Positions 17,315 through 27,029 of a stretch of DNA of 64,000 nucleotides are shown in pieces. The DNA comes from Phocaeicola oris. Its GTDB lineage: Bacteria; Bacteroidota; Bacteroidia; Bacteroidales; Bacteroidaceae. The stretch covers positions 1-64,000 of the forward strand of contig NZ_JAJLQX010000009.1 of NCBI RefSeq assembly GCF_021295095.1. The letters run 5' to 3'. The position numbers were made by a program, and so were the translations under genes. Numbering within the stretch: the stretch's first letter is position 1; the number at the start of each line of letters is the position of its first letter. Under the pieces are notes generated by a model that ran no database searches, had not been told where the DNA came from, and saw only the letters and a program-made list of their open reading frames with translations.

Positions 17315-18349
17315 ATGAATATATCTGTCAAACAAAAGCCTCTCGAAATATTCATACATGTCATTGTCTGGATATTAGTATTCGGTTTCCCCACGGTTTT
17401 TATAGATCGTGGAAGTAACTTCTCCTGGATCAAGTTCTTCACTCACAGTATCTTCACGGTAGGATATTTCATCGTTTTTTATATAAACTACCTTTATTTT
17501 ATTCCCAAACTATTATTAAAGGATAGAATAAGTTACTTCTTGATACTCAACACTATCTTGATTATTGTCGCTACGTTATCCGTCCATTTCTTTTGGAATC
17601 AATACACAACTCCACCGCCCGGAAGATTTATGGGACCTCCACCATACTATTTTTACCTTCGTGATTTTATCATGATGGTATTTGTAGTAGGATTGAGTGT
17701 GGCAGTCCGTTTAAGCATGAGATGGAGAATATTAAATGAACGGCTAATTGTTAGTGAGAAACAAAAAACAGACGCAGAACTAAAGAATTTAAAGAATCAG
17801 TTGAACCCGCATTTTCTACTGAATACACTGAACAACATCTATGCGCTTACGACTTTCAATACCGAAAAGGCACAGAATGCCATTATGGAACTGAGTCACC
17901 TGCTCCGATATATGCTCTATGAGAACCAAACCGATGTGGTGCCCTTACAAAAGGAGTTCAGCTTCATAAAAGATTATATATCGCTCATGCGTATCCGATT
18001 AACCGATGATATAAATGTAGAGATGAATTTAGCTGAAGAGCCGGGTAGTAACATATTCATTGCGCCATTCCTCTTCATTTCACTCATAGAAAATGCATTC
18101 AAACATGGGGTCAGTCCTACCGAGAAAAGTTTTATCACTATTTCCATTCTTGGAAAAACAAATAGTAAAGTAGAATGCCACATCAGGAACAGTAATTACC
18201 CAAAGTCCGGATCCGATAAAAGCGGTAGCGGTGTCGGTTTGGAACAAGTTCAGAAACGACTCGATTTAATGTATCATAACCGATACCTATGGGAGAAAGA
18301 AATTAAAGACGATGTTTATTCCTCCACTTTAATTATCTTCACAAAATAA
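17315..18349 (+). CDS. LytS/YehU-type sensor histidine kinase
   Basis: This 344-aa kinase has four predicted membrane helices within the first 135 residues, little extracytoplasmic sequence, and a PF06580-type His kinase domain with the phospho-acceptor H166 in NQLNPHFLLNTLNNIY, plus a C-terminal ATPase domain (FLFISLIENAFKHG, GVGLEQVQKRL). It lies 15 bp behind the efflux permease and 22 bp before its partner regulator, so the system probably senses the pump's substrate or envelope stress and controls this operon. Confidence 0.9.
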   Translation: MNISVKQKPLEIFIHVIVWILVFGFPTVFIDRGSNFSWIKFFTHSIFTVGYFIVFYINYLYFIPKLLLKDRISYFLILNTILIIVATLSVHFFWNQYTTPPPGRFMGPPPYYFYLRDFIMMVFVVGLSVAVRLSMRWRILNERLIVSEKQKTDAELKNLKNQLNPHFLLNTLNNIYALTTFNTEKAQNAIMELSHLLRYMLYENQTDVVPLQKEFSFIKDYISLMRIRLTDDINVEMNLAEEPGSNIFIAPFLFISLIENAFKHGVSPTEKSFITISILGKTNSKVECHIRNSNYPKSGSDKSGSGVGLEQVQKRLDLMYHNRYLWEKEIKDDVYSSTLIIFTK

Positions 18350-18371
18350 AAACATTAAACACATAAAATAT

Positions 18372-19127
18372 ATGGTACTGAATTGTATAATCGTTGATGA
18401 TGAACCATTAGCTTTACAGCTTCTTGAAACGTATGTCAACAAAACTCCTTTTCTTAATCTTGTCGGCACATTCAGCAATGCCGTAAAAGCCATGAATAAG
18501 TTGAATACGCTGTCTAAAGTCGATTTACTGTTCCTTGATATTCAGATGCCCGAACTTAGTGGTTTAGAATTCTCTAAGATGATATCACCCCAAACACGTA
18601 TCATCTTCACCACTGCCTTCAGTCAATACGCAATCGATAGTTATAAAGTAAATGCGTTAGATTACCTGCTAAAACCGTTCAGTTATGCCGATTTCCTAAA
18701 CGCATGCAATAAAGCCGTACAGTGGTTCGAAATAAAACAACGTGCCGAAGGAAAAGATGGATCCACTCCTGCCGAGTCTGTTGCCAGCCAACAGAATAAC
18801 AGCAAAGACTTCATCTATGTAAAAAGTGACTATAAACTGATACAGATACCCCTTAAATCTATTCTATACATAGAAGGATTAAAGGACTATGTGAAAATTC
18901 ATATAGAAAACCAAGACAGACCGATTCTTTCCATGATTACATTAAAATCATTAGAAGAAAAACTACCTTCTATGTTGTTCATCCGGGTTCATCGTTCATT
19001 TATTGTTCAAAAAGCTAAAATTAAAATGATCGATCATGGACGTATCGTCTTCGGCAAGGAATACATCCCCGTCTCAGACAGCTATAAGGATGCCCTTCAA
19101 AAATACTTGGACAGTAAAACCATATAA
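18372..19127 (+). CDS. LytTR-family response regulator
   Basis: This 251-aa regulator has a receiver domain with the acidic pocket D9/D10, phospho-acceptor D56 (LLFLDIQMP) and switch lysine in DYLLKPFSY. A linker follows at about 125-145, then a C-terminal LytTR DNA-binding domain (FIYVKSDYKLIQIPLKSILY, MLFIRVHRSFIVQ). LytTR proteins bind imperfect direct repeats about 21 bp apart (two helical turns). It pairs with the LytS-type kinase upstream and is the last gene of the operon. Confidence 0.92.
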   Translation: MVLNCIIVDDEPLALQLLETYVNKTPFLNLVGTFSNAVKAMNKLNTLSKVDLLFLDIQMPELSGLEFSKMISPQTRIIFTTAFSQYAIDSYKVNALDYLLKPFSYADFLNACNKAVQWFEIKQRAEGKDGSTPAESVASQQNNSKDFIYVKSDYKLIQIPLKSILYIEGLKDYVKIHIENQDRPILSMITLKSLEEKLPSMLFIRVHRSFIVQKAKIKMIDHGRIVFGKEYIPVSDSYKDALQKYLDSKTI

Positions 19128-19155
19128 GTTGTCCATTTCCAATATTTGAAACCTA

Positions 19156-19188
19156 AATAGGGGTACCTCTTGCGAAGCACCCCCTATT
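19156..19188. terminator. Hairpin between convergent operons
   Basis: AATAGGGG (19156-19163) pairs with CCCCTATT (19181-19188), with further partial pairing inside. It lies between the response regulator (plus) and the TSCPD gene (minus). The T-run is poor on both strands. Confidence 0.5.
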
Positions 19189-19205
19189 CTATCTGAAATA
19201 AGAAT

Positions 19206-19460
19206 TTATCCCTGAAGTTCTTTTATTTGCTTTAAAGCCTGACAAAGTTGGTCAGGACAGGATGTGGCTTTATATCCGCAACGGATTCCTTCCAATCGGT
19301 CAATCACATCATCTATCTTCATTCCCTTAATAAGCTTGGATATACCTTGAAGGTTACCATTGCAACCTCCTACAAAACTCACATCATTGATAATACCTTC
19401 TTCTACATCAAGGTTTATTAACTGACTACAAGTTCCTTGCGCTTGATAAGTATACCTCAT
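19206..19460 (-). CDS. TSCPD-domain protein (four-Cys family)
   Basis: This 84-aa protein begins MRYTYQAQGTCS and contains CNGNLQGISKLIKGM and CGYKATSCPDQLCQALK. Cysteines 11, 33, 61, 68 and 73 suggest metal binding. The TSCPD domain is also found at the C-terminus of some ribonucleotide reductases, but the role of the stand-alone form is unknown. It lies 2 bp after yebC on the same strand and is probably co-transcribed. Confidence 0.85.
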   Translation of the reverse strand: MRYTYQAQGTCSQLINLDVEEGIINDVSFVGGCNGNLQGISKLIKGMKIDDVIDRLEGIRCGYKATSCPDQLCQALKQIKELQG

Positions 19461-19462
19461 TT

Positions 19463-20206
19463 TTATTCTTCAGCTGATTCCTCGGCCGGTTTCATGTTCG
19501 TAAATACATTTTGAACATCATCAAACTCTTCCAAACGTTCAACCATCTTATCTATAGTTTCACGCTCCTCAGGAGTAACTTCTTTCAAATCATTAGGAAT
19601 ATAAGTAAAATCACCACCGACATCTTCAAAACCTTTTTCTTCCAAATAGCCCTGAATAGCAGCATAACTCTTCGGATCACCGTAGATGGTAATGGTCCCT
19701 TCTTCTTCATCTTCATCAAATTCGTCATCTACTCCGTAGTCTATCAAATCAAGGATTATATCATCCATGCTGACATCCTCTTTCTTTTTAAAAGTGAAAA
19801 TACATTTATGGTCGAAAAGGAAAGCCAATGAACCCATTGTGCCCAAGTTTCCTCCAAATTTGTTGAAGACAGAGCGTACATCTGCAACAGTTCGAGTCGC
19901 GTTGTCGGTAAGTGTATCAACAAATATTGCCACCCCATGAGGTCCATAGCCTTCATAAGTCATACTTTTGTATTCCGACTGATCCTTACCTAACGCATTT
20001 TTTATGGCACGATCAATATTATCCTTCGGCATGTTCTCACGCTTACAAGTCGCAATAATACTACGTAATGTAGGATTATTCTCAGGTTCCGGACCACCGG
20101 CTTTCACAGCAATAGCTATTTGTTTACCTAATTTTGTAAATGTACGAGCCATGTGACCCCATCTTTTAAGCTTGGTAGCTTTTCTATATTCAAACGCTCT
20201 TCCCAT
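19463..20206 (-). CDS. yebC: YebC/PmpR-family protein
   Basis: This 247-aa protein starts with the Bacteroidetes-type extension MGRAFEYRKATKLKRWGHMA before the standard ARTFTKLGKQIAIAVKAGG. Typical three-domain motifs include CKRENMPKDNIDRAIKNA and YEGYGPHGVAIFVD. YebC proteins are described as transcriptional regulators and, more recently, as translation factors that relieve ribosome stalling on proline-rich stretches. It follows pheT by 32 bp. Confidence 0.93.
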   Translation of the reverse strand: MGRAFEYRKATKLKRWGHMARTFTKLGKQIAIAVKAGGPEPENNPTLRSIIATCKRENMPKDNIDRAIKNALGKDQSEYKSMTYEGYGPHGVAIFVDTLTDNATRTVADVRSVFNKFGGNLGTMGSLAFLFDHKCIFTFKKKEDVSMDDIILDLIDYGVDDEFDEDEEEGTITIYGDPKSYAAIQGYLEEKGFEDVGGDFTYIPNDLKEVTPEERETIDKMVERLEEFDDVQNVFTNMKPAEESAEE

Positions 20207-20238
20207 CGGATTAAATTTTATGATTGTTTATTTAATAT

Positions 20239-22701
20239 TTATCTTAATGTTGCTTCCAATTGTTTCTTCAAATTGTCTACAATCTTTTGCATCACTTTAT
20301 CAATGACTTTGTCATTTAATGTCGCATTCTCATCTTGCAACCAGAAACTGACAGCATAGCTCTTCTTTCCCGGAAGCAGATTCTTACCCTCATAAACATC
20401 AAAGAGCTCAATCTCCTTCAATAACTTATGATCTGCCTGATATGCAACACGTTCAATATCCGCAAACTGAACATCCTTATTAATCAGCAGAGCTAAATCA
20501 CGTTTAACTGCCGGGAACTTCTGCAACTCCTTAAACTCCACCTTCGCGTTCTTTATAGCATATAAAGTATGAGTCCAATTAATATCACCGTAAAAAACAT
20601 CATTGTCAACATCAAACTTCTTCTGAATATCTTTGCTTACAATACCGAACTCTGCAAGTAAGTTTCCATTACGTTGCTTAATGGCTAATCCGGTAGCATA
20701 AATGTCATTAGTAGATTCCTCAAACACTACATTGCCAAAGTTTACACCAAGCATGGTAAAAATGTTCATGATATATGCCTTCAACTCGTACACGCTCATT
20801 GTCTCATCCGGATGTGCCCAAGAATTGCTGACACGTTTACCGGTCAACCAAAGTCCCAAATGATATTCTTCAGTATATGAAGAAAGAGTTTCTGCAGGAT
20901 TATGTTTTGACTTATCAAAGCTATAGCAATTGCCAAACTCGAAGAATTTTAAATCCGGATTTTTATGATTGGCATTACGAACAACACTTTCCATACCTCC
21001 AAACAATAACGTCTCACGCATCACATTCAAGTCGGCACTCAACGGGTTCATCACCTTAACCAAATGTTCCGGAGAGAATGTTTTCAGATTCTCATAATAA
21101 ACTGCGCCCGTCAATGAATTATTTAGAATTTCATTGAAACCGCAACCGATAAGTCTTTCCGATACAATATTTTGTAACCTTTGCGATTTATCTTCTTCTC
21201 CTTCAATACTCAAACACATCTTCATGGACGCAGGGAGCTCCACATTATTATATCCGTATATACGAAGAATATCTTCAACAACATCGCACTCACGCTGAAC
21301 ATCTACACGATAAGCAGGAACCAGAAGCTTCATATCCTCATCATTCTCCTCCAGAATCTTCATTTCCAAACTCTTGACGATACTCTTTATTGTCTCATTA
21401 GAAATCTCTTTTCCAATTAAAGACTTTGCTCTCTTAAAATTAAAGTCAACTATAAAATCATTAATTGGCTTTGGATAACTGTCAGTAATCTCCATAGAGA
21501 TTGTTCCACCGGCCAACTCCTTTACCAGTAAAGCAGCAGCTTTCAAGGCATAGATGTTTCCGTTAGGGTCTACGCCACGCTCAAATCGGAAAGAAGAATC
21601 CGTGCTAAGGCCATGACGACGAGCTGTTTTACGTATCCATGTCGGATGAAAATAGGCAGACTCAAGGAACACATCTTTTGTTGTTTCTGTTGTTCCGGAA
21701 TCCAGACCGCCAAATACTCCACCGATACACATCGGCTCTTCTGCATTACAAATCATCAGATCTTTATCTGACAGTGTACGCTCAATGCCGTCTAATGTGA
21801 TAAACTTAGTTCCGTTATCAACGGTACGCACAACAATTTTACCACCTTTAATCTTTTCGACATCAAAACAATGCATCGGTTGACCGTAAGCATAAAGAAT
21901 ATAATTTGTAATATCTACTATATTATTAATAGGACGCAAGCCAATAGTCTCTAATTTTGCTTTCAACCAATCCGGACTCTCTTTAACAGTTACTCCCTTA
22001 ACAGTCACACCGGAATAACGCGGACACGCATCTGTATTCAACACTTCCAAGCTAATCGGCAAGTCATGATTATCTATCTTAAACGCGTCAACCGACGGCT
22101 TATGAAGTGAAGTCTTATACCCATTCTGAACCAACCATGCATACAAGTCTCTCGCAACACCGTAATGTGAGCAAGCGTCAGCACGGTTTGGCGTAATGTC
22201 TATCTCGATAACATAATCGCTTTCCACATGGTAGTAATCTTTTGCAGGTGTTCCTACGACAGCATCTTCAGGAAGAACAATGATACCCGAATGATCTGTT
22301 CCAATTCCAATCTCATCTTCCGCACAAATCATACCGATCGACTCAACGCCACGCAACTTTGCTTTTTTAATGGTAATGCATTCATCGCCATCATAAAGTT
22401 TTGTTCCGAGTGTGGCAACAACAACTTTCTGTCCCGCAGCTACATTCGGTGCGCCACAAACTATTTGAACAGGTTCACCATTCCCCAAATCAACTGTTGT
22501 GACATGCATGTGATCTGAATTCGGATGTGGCTCGCAAGTAAGAACCTTAGCAATGACCAAACCTTCCAAACCACCTTTTATAGATTGAACTTCTTCAACA
22601 GCGTCAACCTCCAGACCAACAGATGTAAGAACATCTGCCACTTCCTTCGGTGACAAGTCAAAGTCAACATATTCTTTAAGCCATTTGTAAGAGATATTCA
22701 T
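20239..22701 (-). CDS. pheT: Phenylalanyl-tRNA synthetase beta chain
   Basis: This is a full-length PheT of 820 aa: an N-terminal tRNA-binding (EMAP) domain at about 40-150 (VIAKVLTCEPHPNSDHMHV), the B3/B4 editing domain (about 210-390), the B5 domain, a catalytic-like core and the C-terminal ferredoxin-fold anticodon-binding domain (FPAVKRDLALLI; final 95 residues). It forms the alpha2-beta2 enzyme with PheS, which is not in this window. A -7 box is at 22737-22744. Confidence 0.96.
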   Translation of the reverse strand: MNISYKWLKEYVDFDLSPKEVADVLTSVGLEVDAVEEVQSIKGGLEGLVIAKVLTCEPHPNSDHMHVTTVDLGNGEPVQIVCGAPNVAAGQKVVVATLGTKLYDGDECITIKKAKLRGVESIGMICAEDEIGIGTDHSGIIVLPEDAVVGTPAKDYYHVESDYVIEIDITPNRADACSHYGVARDLYAWLVQNGYKTSLHKPSVDAFKIDNHDLPISLEVLNTDACPRYSGVTVKGVTVKESPDWLKAKLETIGLRPINNIVDITNYILYAYGQPMHCFDVEKIKGGKIVVRTVDNGTKFITLDGIERTLSDKDLMICNAEEPMCIGGVFGGLDSGTTETTKDVFLESAYFHPTWIRKTARRHGLSTDSSFRFERGVDPNGNIYALKAAALLVKELAGGTISMEITDSYPKPINDFIVDFNFKRAKSLIGKEISNETIKSIVKSLEMKILEENDEDMKLLVPAYRVDVQRECDVVEDILRIYGYNNVELPASMKMCLSIEGEEDKSQRLQNIVSERLIGCGFNEILNNSLTGAVYYENLKTFSPEHLVKVMNPLSADLNVMRETLLFGGMESVVRNANHKNPDLKFFEFGNCYSFDKSKHNPAETLSSYTEEYHLGLWLTGKRVSNSWAHPDETMSVYELKAYIMNIFTMLGVNFGNVVFEESTNDIYATGLAIKQRNGNLLAEFGIVSKDIQKKFDVDNDVFYGDINWTHTLYAIKNAKVEFKELQKFPAVKRDLALLINKDVQFADIERVAYQADHKLLKEIELFDVYEGKNLLPGKKSYAVSFWLQDENATLNDKVIDKVMQKIVDNLKKQLEATLR

Positions 22702-22736
22702 ATATACTTTATTTTTTATTTTTCAATTTTGACTTG

Positions 22737-22744
22737 CAAAGTTA
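22737..22744 (-). promoter_or_regulatory. -7 box upstream of pheT
   Basis: On the minus strand TAACTTTG fits TAnnTTTG, 36 bp before the pheT ATG. No clear -33. Confidence 0.45.
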
Positions 22745-22815
22745 ATTGTTTTTTTCTTTTAACCACACGATTTATCCTAAAAACACAAGGTAAATAAGGG
22801 GTAAGACGCATTCTA

Positions 22816-24396
22816 TCAGAACGGAGGCTGATTATCGGAAGAAAGAGCGTCAAACGGATCGTTCGAGGGAACGTCGGGAGGCGGTGGAACATTTCCATTA
22901 CCATTGGAAGGACTATTCATTTTCGAACCAACCGTCTTATAAACACCATCCGGCTCCGGTCCCGGAATTATCATTTCATCTTCCGGATTCTGAAAACGAG
23001 CATACTCACTACGGAAGCGAAGCAGCACATCGCCAACAGCACCATTTCGATGCTTAGCAATAATAATTTCAGCCATACCATGTAAATCACGACCATTACC
23101 ATCTTCATATATCTTATAATATTCCGGACGATGTATAAAACAAACAATATCGGCATCTTGCTCAATGGCTCCTGATTCACGTAAGTCGCTCAATTGCGGA
23201 CGCTTTGCCTCAGAGCCTTTAACATTAGCATCGGCAACACGAGTCTCAACTGCACGATTTAACTGACTCAATGCAATGATTGGAATATTCAACTCCTTTG
23301 CCAATCCCTTTAACGAACGGGAAATAGTACTTACCTCCTCCTGACGGCTGCCAAAACTCATTCCACTGGCATTCATCAATTGAAGATAATCGATAAAGAT
23401 AATCTTTATTCCGTGTTCACGAACCAGACGACGAGCCTTGGTTCGCAACTCGAAGATAGACAAAGAAGGTGTATCATCTACATACAATGGGGCGTCATAT
23501 AACGAATTAATTTTGTAATCTAACTGTTGCCACTCGTACGGTTCCAACTGACCGTTCTTTATCTTATCGCCTGTAATCTCACACACATTTACAATTAATC
23601 GGTTAACTAACTGCACATTGCTCATTTCCAATGAAAACATGGCACAAGGTATGCGTTGATCAACAGCCATGTTTTTCGCCATCGAAAGAACAAAAGATGT
23701 TTTACCCATAGCCGGACGAGCCGCGACAATAATCAGATCTGAGTTCTGCCAACCGGAAGTGATTTTATCCAAACCATTAAACCCACTGGCAAGTCCACTT
23801 ATACCATCGGTTCTGGCTGCAGCTTTTTGAAGCATAGAATACGCTTCCCTGATAACCGGATTAATCTGCGTATAATCTTTCTTCAAATTCTGTTGTGAAA
23901 TCTCAAACAACTTACCTTCGGCATCCTGCATCAAGTCTTCCACATCCTCGGTTTCATCAAAAGCTTTCGTCTGAATATAGCTTGTGAAAGTAATCAACTG
24001 ACGTGCCAGATATTTCTGAGCAATGATTTTTGAGTGATATTCCACATGAGCTGCCGAAGCGACTTTCATACTTAACTGAGTAATATAGAAAGGACCTCCG
24101 GCATCTTCCAAATCACCCGTCTTTTCCAACTGATTCTTTACAGTCAGAATGTCAATAGGCTTCTGCTCCATAGCTAATGAAGCGATGGCCTGATATATCA
24201 ATTGATGACGATGCTCATAAAACGATTCCGGACGGAGGATTTCACTGACCTCCGCAAAAGCTTCATGATCGACCATCAAAGCTCCCAGTACAGCCTCTTC
24301 CAAATCGGTTGCTTGTGGCTGAAGATGTCCGTATTCATCCACTTGAACAGTCTTCGGAGTCTTTGACGATTTATTTGATCTTTTTTGTTCTGGCAT
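22816..24396 (-). CDS. dnaB: Replicative DNA helicase
   Basis: This hexameric replication-fork helicase has 526 aa: an N-terminal primase-interacting domain (DLEEAVLGALMVDHEAF) and a RecA-like motor with Walker A ARPAMGKTSF, Walker B IIFIDYLQLM and the DLRESGAIEQDADIV arginine-finger region. The C-terminal tail is rich in Pro, Gly and Asn. I place the start at ATG 24396; the upstream TTG at 24420 overlaps the -7 box and so cannot be translated from that promoter. pheT lies downstream on the same strand. Confidence 0.95.
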   Translation of the reverse strand: MPEQKRSNKSSKTPKTVQVDEYGHLQPQATDLEEAVLGALMVDHEAFAEVSEILRPESFYEHRHQLIYQAIASLAMEQKPIDILTVKNQLEKTGDLEDAGGPFYITQLSMKVASAAHVEYHSKIIAQKYLARQLITFTSYIQTKAFDETEDVEDLMQDAEGKLFEISQQNLKKDYTQINPVIREAYSMLQKAAARTDGISGLASGFNGLDKITSGWQNSDLIIVAARPAMGKTSFVLSMAKNMAVDQRIPCAMFSLEMSNVQLVNRLIVNVCEITGDKIKNGQLEPYEWQQLDYKINSLYDAPLYVDDTPSLSIFELRTKARRLVREHGIKIIFIDYLQLMNASGMSFGSRQEEVSTISRSLKGLAKELNIPIIALSQLNRAVETRVADANVKGSEAKRPQLSDLRESGAIEQDADIVCFIHRPEYYKIYEDGNGRDLHGMAEIIIAKHRNGAVGDVLLRFRSEYARFQNPEDEMIIPGPEPDGVYKTVGSKMNSPSNGNGNVPPPPDVPSNDPFDALSSDNQPPF

Positions 24397-24417
24397 GATA
24401 TGCTGTTTAAATGAAGA

Positions 24418-24425
24418 CAAATATA
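24418..24425 (-). promoter_or_regulatory. -7 box upstream of dnaB
   Basis: TATATTTG on the minus strand lies 21 bp before ATG 24396 and decides the dnaB start. It diverges from the ispE box at 24479-24486. Confidence 0.5.
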
Positions 24426-24478
24426 AAACTTTTTAGCGAGATTAGCGCACGAAACGAAGGTCTTTAAGAATTAATACA

Positions 24479-24486
24479 TATATTTG
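24479..24486 (+). promoter_or_regulatory. -7 box upstream of ispE
   Basis: TATATTTG fits TAnnTTTG, 39 bp before the ispE ATG; the -33 element is weak. Confidence 0.45.
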
Positions 24487-24525
24487 TATCGTAATCTAAT
24501 CTATTAAACCCAAAGTATCTATATT

Positions 24526-25356
24526 ATGCTTACTTTTCCGAACGCGAAAATTAACTTGGGACTCTTTGTCACTGAAAAGCGTCCTGATGGTTATCACAAC
24601 CTTGAAACCGTTTTCTATCCCATTCCCTTGCAAGACGCGCTGGAAATCAACCCATCAAAAAAGAATGAAGTGCCTTACACACTCCATCTGCGCGGAACAG
24701 CTATTGAGGGAAATCCGGACGATAACTTGGTTATCAAAGCATTAAAACTGATAAAAAAAGATTATCCACAAATACCAAGTGTAGACATTCATTTATATAA
24801 GCATATCCCCTGCGGTGCCGGATTAGGTGGAGGTTCTTCGGATGCCGCTTTTATGATTAAAATGCTCAACGAACGGTTTAATTTGAATATTCCGACTGAA
24901 AAGATGGAGGAATATGCTGCCACTCTGGGTGCTGACTGTGCGTTCTTTATTCAAGACCAACCTGTTCTGGCCACGGGAATAGGAAATATTTTTGAACCAA
25001 TTGATTTATCGCTGAAAGATTTCTATCTGATACTGGTAAAACCTAACGACTTTGTTTCTACAAAAGAAGCTTATGTGCACGTAAATCCAAAGAAACCACA
25101 GATTTCTTTAAAAGATATTATAAAGATGCCTGTACAAGAATGGAAAAATTATATGAAAAACGACTTTGAGGAATCTGTTTTCCTTAATTACCCGAACATG
25201 TTGGCCATCAAAGACAGAATGTATGATTTAGGCGCAACTTATGCCGCTATGTCCGGCTCTGGCTCTTCTGTCTACGGCCTTTTCAGGCAAAAAGTTGAAT
25301 TTGTAGATGAAAAATTCGGAGGTTGTTTTGTCCGTCAACGGGAACTGCTGATATAA
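24526..25356 (+). CDS. ispE: 4-diphosphocytidyl-2-C-methyl-D-erythritol kinase
   Basis: This is a GHMP kinase of 276 aa in the non-mevalonate isoprenoid pathway. It phosphorylates the 2-hydroxyl of CDP-ME with ATP. The sequence shows K8 ([10 protein letters not shown]) and D138 (GADCAFF) as the catalytic pair, the ATP-binding glycine loop [15 protein letters not shown] (95-109) and the third GHMP motif [12 protein letters not shown]. Single gene, divergent from dnaB. Confidence 0.95.
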   Translation: MLTFPNAKINLGLFVTEKRPDGYHNLETVFYPIPLQDALEINPSKKNEVPYTLHLRGTAIEGNPDDNLVIKALKLIKKDYPQIPSVDIHLYKHIPCGAGLGGGSSDAAFMIKMLNERFNLNIPTEKMEEYAATLGADCAFFIQDQPVLATGIGNIFEPIDLSLKDFYLILVKPNDFVSTKEAYVHVNPKKPQISLKDIIKMPVQEWKNYMKNDFEESVFLNYPNMLAIKDRMYDLGATYAAMSGSGSSVYGLFRQKVEFVDEKFGGCFVRQRELLI

Positions 25357-25496
25357 TTTCTTTTAATTATTATAATTCAATCCGATATTCATATACTAAT
25401 CATAAAAGCATAATAAACGGCAAGTCAAACCTAAATCAATCGACTACGTTTAATCTATCTAATTCATTGATATAAAGGCAACGATGTCATTCATAT

Positions 25497-25518
25497 ATAA
25501 GCATGAGTTAAGTAATTC
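25497..25518 (+). repeat. Single ATGAGTT-family unit
   Basis: One 22-bp unit reads ATAAGCATGAGTT followed by nine bases ending ATTC. It resembles the units at 33 and 39 kb and stands about 36 bp before a different 22-bp array. Confidence 0.6.
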
Positions 25519-25554
25519 ATCTTCATTATTAAAAAAATAACGCGTAACATCTTA

Positions 25555-25642
25555 TCGTCTCACTATTGTGATACATTTGTTTCACTTCTGTGAGGCGGTT
25601 GTTTCACTTCTGTGAGACGATTGTTTCACTTCTGTGAAACGA
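25555..25642. repeat. 22-bp-period array, TTTCAC/GTGAAA family, four units
   Basis: Four 22-bp units start at 25555 (degenerate), 25577, 25599 and 25621. The consensus is TTGTTTCACTTCTGTGA followed by RRCGR. Each unit has a small inverted repeat TCAC-TTCT-GTGA, and the array ends are also mutually inverted (TTATCGTCTCAC against GTGAAACGATAA). Confidence 0.9.
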
Positions 25643-25901
25643 TAAAATTATCAAAGGAAAAAACCTTAAACTTTCTTATTACGGCTCCAGTTTGAATATA
25701 CAATAAAACTAAATTGTATCAAAAAAATAATCCCACGATTCGCATCACAGGATTATCACAACACAAACACAAAATAAAACACGACAAAACTACTCTGCTT
25801 CCTGTCGAGGTTTGGGAGCCTCACTTACTACCTCTCTCCATTCACATGGAAAGAGAAGTTTCAGGTCGCATGTTTCTTATATTATTATATTAATTTCTAT
25901 C

Positions 25902-26933
25902 TTATTGAATTCCTCTCTCTCGTAATTTCACCTGCCAATTCCAAGCAGAACGAAGTGTATCTTCAATAGTTGTATCAGCTTTCCAGCCCAATACTTTATT
26001 AGCCTTAGTCGGATCTGCCCAAACCTGAACAATATCTCCGGCACGACGACCGGCAATTTTATGAGGAACTTTAACCCCCGTAGCAGTTTCAAACTTATTA
26101 ATAAGCTCAAAAACGGAAAGTCCTCGCCCTGTGCCTAAATTGAAGACCTCAACAGGTTCCAATTGCTTATCGCCTAAAATACGATTCATAGCACAAACGT
26201 GAGCCTTTGCCAAGTCAACAACATAAATATAATCACGTATGCAAGAACCATCGGGAGTAGGATAATCATCACCAAATACACTCAACTCCTTACGTATCCC
26301 AATAGCTGTTTGAGTAAGATATGGCAATATGTTCTGCGGAACACCATTCGGCAATTCTCCGATTAAACCGGTAGGATGAGCGCCAATAGGGTTAAAGTAA
26401 CGCAAAAGAATAGCCTTAATCGGAGAACCGGAAGCAACCGTATCATGAATAATTTCTTCATTAATCTGCTTAGTGTTTCCATAAGGTGATTCAGCTTTCT
26501 TTATTGGAGCTTCTTCTGTCACAGGCAACTTGTCGGGCTGACCGTATACAGTACATGAAGAAGAGAATATCAAGCCCTTTACATTATACTTTGGCATTAA
26601 CTCAAGTAAGTTAATCAAAGAAACAATATTATTACGATAATACTTTAAAGGTTTCTGAACAGACTCTCCTACAGCCTTACTGGCCGCAAAGTGAATGATG
26701 CCTTCTATTTTATATTTAGCAAATACTTTCTCCACTGCAGCAAAGTCCAAACAGTCTACCTGCTCAAAGTCAGGACGAATACCTGTAATCTTTTCAATAT
26801 TATCTACGGTATCTGCGTTAGAATTCGAAAGATTATCAATAATTACTACGTCATAGCCACTCTCCTGCAATTCAACTACAGTATGTGAGCCTATGAATCC
26901 GGTACCACCTGTTACTAATATTCTTTTTTTCAT
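25902..26933 (-). CDS. galE: UDP-glucose 4-epimerase
   Basis: This short-chain dehydrogenase/reductase of 343 aa has an NAD-binding GGTGFIGSH at the N-terminus, SSSCTVYG, the catalytic Tyr-Lys pair in SPYGNTKQINEE, LLRYFNPIGAHPTG and the C-terminal substrate segment (GWKADTTIEDTLRSAWNW). It interconverts UDP-glucose and UDP-galactose, feeding galactose use and surface polysaccharide synthesis. Single gene; its -7 box is at 26979-26986. Confidence 0.95.
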   Translation of the reverse strand: MKKRILVTGGTGFIGSHTVVELQESGYDVVIIDNLSNSNADTVDNIEKITGIRPDFEQVDCLDFAAVEKVFAKYKIEGIIHFAASKAVGESVQKPLKYYRNNIVSLINLLELMPKYNVKGLIFSSSCTVYGQPDKLPVTEEAPIKKAESPYGNTKQINEEIIHDTVASGSPIKAILLRYFNPIGAHPTGLIGELPNGVPQNILPYLTQTAIGIRKELSVFGDDYPTPDGSCIRDYIYVVDLAKAHVCAMNRILGDKQLEPVEVFNLGTGRGLSVFELINKFETATGVKVPHKIAGRRAGDIVQVWADPTKANKVLGWKADTTIEDTLRSAWNWQVKLRERGIQ

Positions 26934-26978
26934 TTTAATAACGATATATTATATCAGTCTGCTTTGCTCTTTGCGACA

Positions 26979-26986
26979 CAAATATA
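26979..26986 (-). promoter_or_regulatory. -7 box upstream of galE
   Basis: TATATTTG on the minus strand, 45 bp before the galE ATG. Confidence 0.45.
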
Positions 26987-27029
26987 AACATTTAAAATTA
27001 AAAACCATGGTTTTTGCAAATTTATTTAT

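Larger units (their letters stand above)
25357..25901. other. Gene-free stretch between convergent ispE and galE
   Basis: It holds one unit of the ATGAGTT family (25497-25518), the TTTCAC...GTGAAA array (25555-25642), an inverted repeat ATAATCC...GGATTAT (25727-25756) and a hairpin CTCTCTCCAT...ATGGAAAGAG (25833-25856). The last could terminate galE transcription, but no T-run follows closely. I see no gene. Confidence 0.6.

Noticed and set aside
25555-25642. CRISPR-like array
   Set aside because: Units are contiguous with no unique spacers, only four copies, and no cas genes in the window.
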